A stretch of DNA of 64,000 bases from Cyanoderma ruficeps (taxonomy: Eukaryota; Chordata; Aves; Passeriformes; Timaliidae): NCBI GenBank assembly GCA_008694505.1, contig VZDJ01000045.1, positions 62,001 to 126,000 on the forward strand. The letters are read 5' to 3'. The position numbers and the translations under genes are program-made. Below are positions 37,901 through 48,035 of this stretch, piece after piece. Every line of letters starts with the position of its first letter. The first letter of the stretch is position 1. The notes below the pieces were generated by a model that had not been told where the DNA came from, did not search any database, and worked only from the letters and a program-made list of their open reading frames with translations.

Positions 37901-40393
37901 CTGTTTTGGATGTGAATGAACCTGTGCTAAAACTAGCTGGTTATATCTCTGGCAACAGAAAAGAACCAGGTACAAATGGCTTTGAACTGATGTTACTCCA
38001 GGTAGTCTGTGCATTTTTGAGTTAATTAACATGTCTTTGAACTTAATATTTTTTCTGTTGCATGGTCTGGAATAAATAGCAGTTACTAATAATCTATTTA
38101 AAACTCATTTTTGTGCTACACTGTAAGAGACAGAGAGAAAGACATAAATAGAAATGTGTGGCTGTGTGTATTTGTTCTCCTTTCTCTTCTTAATATATAC
38201 ATTTTAAAAAATCACATTTAGCACTTTGGTTACCAGTTTTTCTTAATTGGCAATGCTTCATCCTAAATCAAGCACTCACAGTAGCATGAATTAATTAATA
38301 TTAATGAAAGCACAAGAAAATTCTGCAATGGGTCATTCTTGTTAAAAGTGCTTATTTGATCATATAAAAACAGTTTGAAGTTTTAGAAGGAGGGAGGAGG
38401 AATTGCTTTCTTTTCTTTAAAGGGCAATCCTCATGAAAAAGTCAGCCCAGAGCTATACAGAAAAAGTGCTGCATAAATCATTGGAAAGTAGGATACTTGC
38501 TAGACTCCTGGACCTAGTGAAAATTTTGATCATCACTAATCAATGAACAGAAATGTTATACTTCACAGGGTTTTTTAAAATAAATCAAAGTAGGAGAATA
38601 TTAGAAAAGGTAGTAGAGAAGCTTTATTGACTCCTCAGCATGTTTTCTCCCCTCCGTCTCTAAATAACACTGGCTCCAAGCACCTAAGCCCTTGCCCCAC
38701 TTTCCGTGTGATTCAGGAGTGCCAGGTCCACACATGCTTCTTGCTGAGTGACACTAGAGACCCTTTCCACTAGTGGGCTTGTCTCCTGAAGCACACAGGT
38801 GCTGAACAAAGTTTTTGGAGCACTGTCCCCCTTCTGCTTGTTGCAGTCCTTGCCAGTACTGCTAGATTCATTTTTGTGTGGCCTTGGTGTGGGCACACAG
38901 ATCGTGGACCTTCCTGACCATCCATGAGAAGCTTTCTATGCAGTGGACAGTCCCAACATCCCTCTTTGTACCAGGTTTGATTAAGGTTATACAGAAATGT
39001 CCTTGCTAGTGTAGCTGATACATGCACAAGGTATGCAGGAAACAAAGGGTAACAGTCAGAGAGGCTGGTCGTACACAGACTCTGTCTCTTAGGAAATTGT
39101 CTCCAGGTATCCTTTCCCCTTTCCCAACTACTTTATATTAGCCTCCAAAGCAAAAACAAGAGGGGAAAATTCTTTAAATTAGAGGAAATTCCTAAAGGAA
39201 ATACAAAAATATCACTCACAAAAAGATACAAATCAAGCTTGATACCTGAAGCTCAAAAAGATACAAATCATGCTCAAAATCTCTAATACCTGGAATGATT
39301 TTGGCTTTGAATAATGCACATGAATTGCTGACGGTAATTTACATTTGAGGCAAACAGTGGTTTGATACTGCAAGAATGTTGTTCTTTAAAAAAAGAGTAA
39401 GAAATTATTAACAGGGTTTCTTTCAAACCTTCACAATAAAGAAACTTTCTTGTTTTAAATGACACATGTAGATTTTGCTAGGGATTGGAATTAATTCTTT
39501 TTCTTTTAATTTCCCTTAAAATGCAAATAGGGCAATGAACTGAATTGGCATGTCAAGTCAGCCTGGCATTCCATAACTGTTGAATGCTACCTGGATATGG
39601 ACTTTGCTTTTTGGACATTGCCTGTTGTATTTTCCATTTAGCAAATTTCATTTCTAATTCCATTTGTCCTCATGAATTCTTCATAACAGCGTTCAATGAA
39701 TGGAATAAGACCTAACCTGATGGAGTGAGCTGAAATATGTAACTTTGAGAAGCTTGTGATTCAGCATACTGTTGGACTGGAAGTATATTCACTGATCAGT
39801 CACATAAGACAAGACTCCTCTATGAGCAGCTCAGTGTATGAGATGCTGTTGTGGAAGAATATTGCACTCAAAAGAGGATTTCAGTGCCTCTATTTACACT
39901 TGAGCTTAACCTTACACTCCTGAGTTCTCCTCTCATATAAAAGATGAAATAGTGCCCTAAGTTTTTCTGTAAAAAATAAATCAGTGTAAAGGTAGTTTAT
40001 TCCATTTTGTCTTGCTTTTCTACCTGTGGTCCCTTAAAGGTATGTGAAACTTGAATGAAGTGCCTATTTTTCCAGAACAAAAGCTACTTCAACTCTTTCA
40101 GCTTTGTCAACAATGTCAGAGGATAGCAAGTTGTCTAGGAAAGTAAAATAAAGTCATGCAATATTTCAGCCTAGAGTTATGTAAACAAGCTCTTAAATAT
40201 ATGATTCATTCATCTACATTGTTTGTACTATGCTGAAACATTTCTGTAACACTAAATAAATTACTAGTGCATTTGGCATTTGTAGGTTTCTTTCCTCATG
40301 CTTTCTCTACCACATCCTCTCAAAAGACAATTTCTTCCAACATTCCCTGCTGAAACTTACTGCATTTCATTGCCTGTTAAATGTCATACAATT
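34991..40393. other. Mostly unique sequence; one weak exon-like segment
   Basis: No gene was recognised. A 101-residue frame at 35829-36134 starts with a hydrophobic stretch followed by a dibasic cluster, but frames of this length are expected by chance here. An imperfect direct repeat of about 40 bp lies near 39210-39290. A weak exon candidate at 37887-37969 is listed separately. Confidence 0.45.
37887..37969 (+). other. Weak exon-like segment, 83 bp
   Basis: TTGCAG (37881-37886) precedes 83 bases ending CCAG before GTACAA. Only one frame is open, reading IQVFTVLDVNEPVLKLAGYI. The DVNEP core superficially recalls calcium-binding linkers of cadherin repeats, but the rest does not fit a cadherin domain that I can place. 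The phase is incompatible with direct splicing to the candidate at 43425-43507. Confidence 0.12.
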
Positions 40394-40481
40394 TAAAAAA
40401 AAAAAAAAAAANAAAAAAAAAAAAAAAAAAACCAAAACAGAACAGAACAAATCAACCAAAAAACCAACCAACCAACCAAAA
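40394..40481 (+). repeat. A-run followed by (CCAA)n, with a single N
   Basis: About 38 A with one N at 40412, then A/C-rich sequence and four CCAA units. No polyadenylation signal sits 10-30 bases upstream and no target duplication was seen, so I do not read it as a retrotransposed tail. Confidence 0.85.
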
Positions 40482-40900
40482 TAAGATATTTAGATGGAAA
40501 TTGAGCTAACTGAATTATTTGACAAACAGATGCTACATGGAAATGCATAATTTATTCCAAATGTGTGGAAAGGAGCTTTAAGGCTATGGTGCTACTAAAT
40601 CAAACACCTTTTCTTCCTTATGTTTTTAACATTACAAGCTCCCATCATCCAACTGAATAGCAAAGTGGAATTAATATGTGTTCTTCTTTGGAGACACATG
40701 ATGTTAATTAAAAACCTCTTCAGGTCCTACTGCCTTGTGTTTCAGTTAAACTGGTTAACTAGAAAGTGAGATAGTTGAACTTGAGCCAGCTGCTGAAAGT
40801 GTGCAGCATAGTAAAAGGTTCAATAAATTAAAAGTGACAGGGTGAGTGTCCATGCCTCTGAGGAAGATAGATGAAGGCAGGAAAAATGTTTAATGCCTTT

Positions 40901-41365
40901 AAAATCATGGAATTATTTAGGTTGGAGAAGATCCATTCTAATTGAGTCTAACCATTAACCTAACACAGCCAAGTGCAACAGTAGACCACATCTCTTAACA
41001 CCATATCTATACATTTTTTAATTTCTTCTGGGGTGGTGACCCAACCACTCCCATAGGCTGGTTAACTCCCAATACCTGGCTAACTTTTCAGTGAAGAAAT
41101 TTTGTCTAATAATCAATCCAAACCTCCCTGTCACATCAAGAGACCTTTTAATCTCATTTTTTTCCTTTCTACTTGAGAGAAGAGAACAACCTCCACCTGG
41201 TTACTGCCTCCTTCCAGATATTTACAGAGATTGAAAGGAGCCCTGTGAGCCTCATCCCCAGAATGAACAGTCCCTGTTCCTTCATTCGCTTCACATATGA
41301 TTTATTTTTCAAACCCTTCACCAGCTCTATTGCCCTTCTTTGGACATGCTTAATGGACATATACA
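40901..41365 (-). mobile_element. CR1 3' end, minus strand
   Basis: AAAATCATGGAATTATTTAGG at the left border is the reversed CR1 3' terminus. GGTTGGAGAAGATCC, CCAACCACTCCCATAGGCTG and TTGCCCTTCTTTGGACATGC follow the CR1 3' region in reverse order. The copy is strongly diverged and contains no coding sequence. The right border is set where the resemblance ends. Confidence 0.82.
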
Positions 41366-42084
41366 ACAGGGTCATAAATTAAGCCAAAGAGAAACGACAG
41401 GAAAGTTTTTGAAAACTCTGTATTCTAGACCTGGGGAGAAACTGGAAGAGCTAAAAGTAACATACTGTGAAAACTGTGGCACTGCAGAGTCAAGGGATTT
41501 TATTAGTGGCTTAGCTCTTGAGTGCTTTCAAACAGTGGGACATGATTTTTACATTATTTGTCAAAAAAGAACAGGCTCTCTGCACTCCTGAAAAAATGAG
41601 ATGGGGATGTGCTGAATGTCTCTGGGCAGGCAAGAGTAAAACAATTGGTGACAATGCTGTAATAAGAAATACGCTAAGAGAAAAGCGAGGGTTCATTGAG
41701 TAGCCAACAATGTGAACAAACAATGCACCAAACAGAGAAATTTGAAATGTTCACTGACTTTTTTCCTTCATTTATAACAAACTGGGAATTATGATCAGAT
41801 TTTTTTGGTATTATTTGATGATAACAATCTTGAATAGGAACCTGAGCCAGAAAAAAGGGAAATTAGTAAAAGGAGTTTTAAATTAAGGAGTTATTTGAGC
41901 CCAAATAAGTTCACCATACAATGCGACCAGGAGAAGCTTCCTTAAGTATTAATGATTATATTCAAGAACTCAAAAAAAAAAGTGCTAAGAATGTAAGAGA
42001 AAGAAAACATATGTTAAAGGGTACAGACTAGCTTAAACTCACTAAATGAACAGCCACTGGAATAAATAAACATACAGAGATCAG
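41366..42084. other. Unique sequence between two CR1 copies
   Basis: No feature was recognised. Overlapping frames at 41340-41723 lie on both strands. Confidence 0.5.
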
Positions 42085-43166
42085 ATGGGAAGTGTGGACT
42101 GGATGAGTGGACAATGAGACTGAGGACTGCCCAAATAGCAGATGTCAGCAGGTGATAATCAGTGGTACAGGGTTCAGTCAGAGGCCTGTACCTAGTGGTG
42201 CCCCCCAAGGTCCAATAATGGGCCCAGTCTTGTCTAACTTATTCATCCATGACTTGGGTGAAGGGGCAGAGGCCTCCTCAGCAGTTTCACTGACAACACA
42301 AAGCTGGGAGGAATGTCTGATACCCCAGAGCGCTCTGCAGCCTTCTAGAAGGACCTCAACAGGTTGGAGAGATGGGCAGAGAGGAACCTTCTGAAATTCA
42401 GCAGAGGCAAATGCAGGGTCCTGCACCTGGGGAGGAACAAGCCCAGGCACCAGCACAGGCTGGGGGTGACCTGCTGGAAAGCAGCTCTGTCCAGATGGAC
42501 CTGGGGGTTCTGGTGCACAGCAGGCTCTCCTTGAGTCAGCAGTGTCCTTGGTGCCAAGGCCAATGATAACCTGGATTGAAGAGCATTCATTGCTAGCAGG
42601 TTGAGGGAGGTGATCCTGCCCCTCCACTCGGTCCTGGTGAGGCCTCAGACCTGGAATGCTGTGTCCAGATCTGGGCTCCTCAGTACAAGAGAGACATGGA
42701 GCTCTGGAGCAGGTCCAGTGGAGGGCAACAAAGATGACTACAGGAACATCTCCTCTCTTATGAGGAAAGGCTGAGTTGGGTCTGTTCAGCCTTGTTAAGA
42801 GATTTCTGATGTGGGACCTCATCGATTTCTATGAGTATTTGAGAGGAGCATGTCAAAAGGGTGGACCAGGTTTCTTTAAGGGTTGCCAAGCAATAAGACA
42901 AGAGGTAATGGCCAGAAACTGATCCACAGGATCAGTTGAACATGAAGAAGTTCCACTTGAACACAAAGAAGAATTTCCTTACTGTGCATGTAACCACACA
43001 CTGGAACAGGCTGCCCACAGAGATTGTGAAACACCTCTCACTGGAGACATCTAAAAACCATCTGGACGCAATCCTGTGCCATGTGCTCTGGGATGACCTT
43101 GCTTGAGGAGGGAGGGTGGATTGTAGTCTCTTCCAAACAGGCTGATTTTGTGATTCTGTGAATGTA
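42085..43166 (+). mobile_element. CR1 retrotransposon, 3' 1.1 kb
   Basis: 5'-truncated CR1 containing the C-terminal half of ORF2 and the 3' end. A plus frame from 42107 reads GAPQGPIMGPVLSNLFIHDL, the reverse-transcriptase motif following the catalytic A motif. The catalytic FADD-type motif appears as FTDN (42286-42297) in a different frame, so the copy has both a substituted catalytic residue and a frameshift. Downstream, GTCCTGCACCTGGGGAGGAA and CTCCACTCGGTCCTGGTGAGG match CR1 closely, and GATTTTGTGATTCTGTGAAT (near 43143-43162) is the 3' terminus. The 214-residue minus-strand frame at 42178-42822 is antisense to this element. Confidence 0.93.
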
Positions 43167-43424
43167 AGAAGTGAGAAAGGCACATGGGAATACTGATTCT
43201 GACTCTACTGTGTGTAGAAAATGGAAAGGAAGCTCTCTATTGATATTTCAACATTTTTAACAGTTTTAACAGCCTACAGTGAGGTCCTAAATGCCTTCTC
43301 ATGGCAGTGTTTGACTTAACTTAGGTAACTTAGGAAATCCCTTCTTTAGGTTTATACCTAAATGCTGATTTGCTATGCAGCTTTTTGTACACTGCTTTTA
43401 AACACCTTTTCCTCTTTGTTGCAG
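43167..43424. other. Unique sequence upstream of a candidate exon
   Basis: Ends in a pyrimidine-rich tract and GTTGCAG (to 43424), a good 3' splice-site context. Confidence 0.4.
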
Positions 43425-43507
43425 GCTCAAATCCTTCCTGATGTTTATAAAGTTCTCCACACAATGCAGAACAGCTCATCCCAAAACTTAGTAAAAAGGC
43501 CTCACAG
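43425..43507 (+). other. Candidate exon, 83 bp, strong splice context on both sides
   Basis: The upstream sequence CCTTTTCCTCTTTGTTGCAG is a strong 3' splice site, and the downstream ACAG|GTGAGT is a near-consensus donor. Between them exactly one frame is open for 27 codons (AQILPDVYKVLHTMQN at its start) with two extra bases. The other two frames contain stops. I do not recognise the peptide and found no partner exon in the window with a compatible phase. It could be a coding exon of a host gene spanning this region, a lncRNA exon, or chance. Confidence 0.3.
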
Positions 43508-44866
43508 GTGAGTAACAAAGTGCAAGAAATCAAGTCGAATTGCAGTTGGATGAATCAGAAGAGAGCAGAAGATTCTAGTAGCAGTTTTGAAGATGTGCTA
43601 ATTTTTTTAAGTCTCTCGTGTGATATTTCTGTGAATTAGTAAGTGCTTCACAAAAGTGGGGCATCATTTTCAAAAGGCTTGGCTTACAGTAATCTCTTGC
43701 AAAAGGACTCATTGATGTACTTGTTCATACATAGTACAGTTTAGAGTATTGATACCAGGACAGTAGGACCAATTATATAATTTCTTTATTTTCATTTATG
43801 AAAAGAAAATCTGAGGTTTCTTGACACTTGAGCACCCCAAATCTCCAACGCAGAATTTCATTCATTTATTAAAAGGGATGCCAACAGCAGCCCTGGACCT
43901 GGAATACCAGGTGCAAAATCAAGGATATATTTAATAACCAGTGCCAACCCCTGACTATGGAATATCCTTGACTCTGAGTCCTCTAGCATTTTATGCTCAT
44001 TTTTGACATGACAAGGGTCCACATGGACTGCTAGATTTGAGTTATTTTGACCCTTGATACAGGTCCCTACTATGATTTTCTATATTGCCCTAATATTCAT
44101 TTATTTATTTTATTTCAGCTACCAGGCATGCCATTTTCTCCCTTATTCATCTATGGATTATGCATATTAAACAGATTAATTTTCCACGGTGTATCCTTAG
44201 TGCTTGCATTAGGAGACTGGTTTCCTTAAGCTCCACCTTTCTGTGGTCTGTGGGGAGAGGTTTATTTAAGGAAACTCAGAGCATTTGCAGAACATTTCTG
44301 CCCTGGTTCATTTTTATGGGGGAGCATTTTGCTTTGACCACACAAGGAATCACAGAGATAAGTCTCTGAACACAAACACCTACTTAGGTGCCCAAAATTA
44401 GGTAACGTGAGTTCAACATCAGCTAGCAGTCAACAGCACTTCATAACTGAATATGTTTCTCTGCATTTCTGGAAGAATGGACCATGGATTTCTAAAGGTC
44501 ATGAGATTCTGATGGGAAAGAAAAATTCTCGTTGTATTTTTGTGCAATACCTCAAAAAAGTTCCTAAAAGTCCATCTTACTATAAATAGAGGGGGTGAAA
44601 TTTACAAAGCTACTACCTACAGTGTGGATTAAATTTGTTCCCTGGAAGCAGTGGGGGACTACATTTCTCCAGGGAAGAGCTACTGTTCTTTCCAGCAGCA
44701 TACTGGAAGGTTTGTCTATCATGTCTTCTGGTGTCTTCTTCCTCAGACTTGCAGCAAGTTAATCCTGCTCTAGAGCTCCTAGATACCTCTCTGTACAGCT
44801 TATGCTACAACCTGACCCTGAGGGTTAATAGATGCCTTGGAACAGACTGGAGTGAAACAACATGAA
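43508..44866. other. Unique sequence, no gene recognised
   Basis: Short frames at 44047-44865 have no recognisable domains. Nothing else was supportable. Confidence 0.45.
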
Positions 44867-44908
44867 TGACCAGTGTTTATACATATGCATATGAATAAAC
44901 GCTGGTCA
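44867..44908. repeat. 42-bp near-perfect palindrome
   Basis: 14-base outer arms TGACCAGTGTTTAT and ATAAACGCTGGTCA (one mismatch, which would pair as G-T on one strand) enclose a perfect 12-base inner palindrome, CATATGCATATG, flanked by single A bases. The whole block can fold into a hairpin or cruciform. It lies 124 bp before an assembly gap. Confidence 0.9.
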
Positions 44909-45032
44909 CTCAGTGTGACTGTACATATTGGGGATTTTTAAAACACTTTGGTTGCAATGGAAAGGAGGTATGTAGCCATTTGGGTTATTCTCTGTAGAAA
45001 TATAGAAATATAAAAGCATATAAAGAAAAGAA

Positions 45033-45695
45033 NNNNNNNNNNNNNNNNNNNNNNNNNNNNNNNNNNNNNNNNNNNNNNNNNNNNNNNNNNNNNNNNNNNN
45101 NNNNNNNNNNNNNNNNNNNNNNNNNNNNNNNNNNNNNNNNNNNNNNNNNNNNNNNNNNNNNNNNNNNNNNNNNNNNNNNNNNNNNNNNNNNNNNNNNNNN
45201 NNNNNNNNNNNNNNNNNNNNNNNNNNNNNNNNNNNNNNNNNNNNNNNNNNNNNNNNNNNNNNNNNNNNNNNNNNNNNNNNNNNNNNNNNNNNNNNNNNNN
45301 NNNNNNNNNNNNNNNNNNNNNNNNNNNNNNNNNNNNNNNNNNNNNNNNNNNNNNNNNNNNNNNNNNNNNNNNNNNNNNNNNNNNNNNNNNNNNNNNNNNN
45401 NNNNNNNNNNNNNNNNNNNNNNNNNNNNNNNNNNNNNNNNNNNNNNNNNNNNNNNNNNNNNNNNNNNNNNNNNNNNNNNNNNNNNNNNNNNNNNNNNNNN
45501 NNNNNNNNNNNNNNNNNNNNNNNNNNNNNNNNNNNNNNNNNNNNNNNNNNNNNNNNNNNNNNNNNNNNNNNNNNNNNNNNNNNNNNNNNNNNNNNNNNNN
45601 NNNNNNNNNNNNNNNNNNNNNNNNNNNNNNNNNNNNNNNNNNNNNNNNNNNNNNNNNNNNNNNNNNNNNNNNNNNNNNNNNNNNNNNNNNNNNNN
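45033..45695. other. Assembly gap, 663 N
   Basis: An uninterrupted run of N. The 266- and 238-residue minus-strand frames that cross it are artefacts. Confidence 0.99.
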
Positions 45696-45780
45696 TGTCA
45701 CTATCCATACATCCAGTGACAGGCCTTGATTGTTGCAATTTCAGTGTCTACTGCTTGAAGTGATGCTCACAGTCTGGATC

Positions 45781-46674
45781 TGTCAGGGGTAGGGGAAGCC
45801 CACAAAACAAAGAGTTCAATGGGTTAATATACCTTCAGGTTTGTGGGAACACGCATGGTGCCTAGAGAGGCTGACCTGGCACACAGGCTAGACAGAGTTA
45901 AAGGAATAAAGTAGGAAAAATAAATAAAGGAATAAAGTAATTAAAAGGCCTTCAAAGGATACACCTTGGGCAGTACAAGAGCCTGGCCAGGGCTACACCG
46001 AAGATGGATCCAAGATGGATGCAAGATGGATGCCCGGTCATGAGTTTTTGCACTTTTATAAATTTTGGTCCATTTACATATTGGGGTCAATTGTCCAATT
46101 ACAGCTTCAGGTTATGAAGTCCCATCCTCTCAGAATGGTCTCCTCAATTTGCCATTGTTTATATTTCTTGAGCCTAAAGCTTTATTGGCGTCCTTGGTTC
46201 TTGGGCTGGAAAAAGATTTTTTTGTCTAACTACCCTTTGAAGAGAACTTGCTGACACTTTATATAAAGTTCAGGTTTTACACTCTCCAATACAACACCGT
46301 GGATTACCCGAGTTCCTTCGCTCCTGAAGTCCAGCTGAAGCTAGCTGTGGACCTCAGGGAAGAATCTGGGCTAGGACAAGACCAAAAGATAAAAGGCGCT
46401 GTGACTCCTTGAGGGAAATGACCCCACAGATTTAATGTAGGAACATGCTTCTCAAAGTCCAGGAGGAGAAAGAGGGTGGGACCCTGCATCGGAGGGGTTT
46501 TAAGCCCTAAGAGGGAGGGGACGAAAGGGGGTTTGTTGACCAATGGGGGTGGTCCCAGGGGGAGGGGAGATACAGGGGGCATCAGGTAAAGGAAGGTGCA
46601 AAGATACATGGGAAGGTATAATCGAGGAACACCCAGTGCAAAAAATGAACTAATCACTTGATCTAATACAACAG
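45781..46674. mobile_element. Endogenous retrovirus LTR block with 6-bp target duplication
   Basis: Bordered by a perfect 6-bp duplication TGGATC (45775-45780 and 46675-46680). The left border reads TGTCAGGGG and the right border CTAATACAACAG, one base beyond an ACA end. On the minus strand TATAAAAG (46053-46060) is a promoter candidate, and a second TTATATAAAG-type sequence lies near 46255-46268. An ATTAAA signal on the minus strand near 46428 suggests a further R region. The terminal sequence AATACAACA followed by GTGGAT recurs in near-identical form inside the block (46288-46305), so it may be two LTRs, one nested or rearranged, rather than one. AATAAA occurs on the plus strand near 45905-45940, so the orientation is not settled. 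No retroviral gene is recognisable. Confidence 0.72.
46001..46033. repeat. Three 11-bp AAGATGGATSC repeats in the LTR promoter region
   Basis: AAGATGGATCC, AAGATGGATGC and AAGATGGATGC in direct succession. If the minus-strand TATAAAAG at 46053-46060 is used, these units fall about 20-55 bases downstream of it, covering the likely start site. AAGATGG resembles the YY1 core; binding is inference. Confidence 0.85.
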
Positions 46675-46680
46675 TGGATC

Positions 46681-48035
46681 ATGTGCAGTCCTCTAGTGAA
46701 GGCTCCAGAAGTGATTCTGAAGGCAGACTGGGGGTTGTTGGTGGTCTATGACACCTTCTAAGACATGACAGCTGCCTCTCACAGCAGAGTAGTGGAGCCA
46801 GAAATGACCCATCAGAAGGGCTGTTTACCTTCAGGTTCTCATGTGAATGTCCTGGTACTTCCCCAGAGGAGAGTTTTCACACTAGATCCAGTGGTGCAAG
46901 GAGGACATTGGCATGATAAAAAGCATTATCCCATTTAGTGGGATCTGCTTCTTTTCTCCCTCTTGCCTTATCTGGCTCAAACTCCAATTGTTGCTAAAAC
47001 AAAGATCAGTTTGCACAGTCATTCTCATGCACTGGATGTGCACTCCCTCTGCACCTCAACAGTTCTTACACAGATTAGGTGCTTCCCCATCACATTCCCA
47101 AAACCCTTCTTCCTTCCCTTTGGCCGTGTGGTACAAATCTGGCCTCAGCAAGGCACCCACTACTTACACACATGGCCAATTGTTTGAGTCATCGACCATT
47201 ACCATTTCAGTCTCTCACAGACTGTTGTTACCTGAGGGTGGAAACATACAGTCTTATCCCTTGTCCCTTCAGCCGCTGACATTCCTCACAATCCAGGCCT
47301 TAAGCTCTAACAGCAGTTAACCCTGTGATATTTCAGAGATAACCATTGTTGGTGCAATAGGGAATTGACTAAAAAGACATTAGATTGACTGGTGCATTAT
47401 TCTTTTGGTCTCAAATCATATATGGTGAAGAAAGTTGATTATTGCTGCTGTCGTCTGACAACAATATCAAGGGTGAGGCTTGAGCTACTTTTCATAATAC
47501 ACATTTCTATGGCTGTTATTTGCAAACGCAGTGTAGGGAGAAAAGGAATTGGCTGATGCCTGGTTTAAATTTTGTTAATCACAGTGAAGTGAAATGTGTT
47601 TAAGAGCTCTGTAATGGCCATATGCTCCATGTAGCATGCCTCCCATCAAGGTGCTAATTTGCCTGCCTGTAGTGACAGTAAATAAAAGCGGCACTTTCTT
47701 AAACCCAGCTGTTAGGCTATCAAAGGAAGTAAAGTGAAAGGGAGAAACGAAGTGAATGCAGTGTATAAAAAAAAAACACAGAGTGATAATGATATGAAAA
47801 ATCACACCAAAAAAAGTAAATTAGTATATGAATGGAGAAGGTAAGGTGAAAATTTTGAGTCATCGTCTAAAATTCCTGCAAAAATGCAACATTTGTACAT
47901 GCCAATCAGTGTGAAGGCTTGATTTCCACTCTATCACAGGAAGACAATTATGTTATATAGCTATACTACCTTCACATGGTTACAGTGTGTGAAGCCCATC
48001 TGTAAAGAATTGATTTTTTGGTAAGAATATTTTCA
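46681..48035. other. Unique sequence, no gene recognised
   Basis: A 135-residue plus frame at 46913-47320 overlaps two other open plus frames in the same stretch. I see no domain in any of them. Nothing else is supportable. Confidence 0.45.

Noticed and set aside
40394..40481. Possible poly(A) tail of a processed pseudogene or SINE
   Set aside because: No polyadenylation signal at the right distance, no recognisable gene body upstream and no target duplication. It grades into (CCAA)n, as simple repeats do.
42178..42822. 214-residue open frame on the minus strand
   Set aside because: It is exactly antisense to the CR1 element at 42085-43166, and the plus-strand CR1 reverse-transcriptase similarity explains the sequence.
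44938..45738. 266- and 238-residue open frames
   Set aside because: They consist almost entirely of the 663-base N gap.
46913..47320. 135-residue frame considered as a retroviral pol or host exon
   Set aside because: No retroviral motif could be followed for more than a few residues in any frame, and three plus-strand frames are open together.
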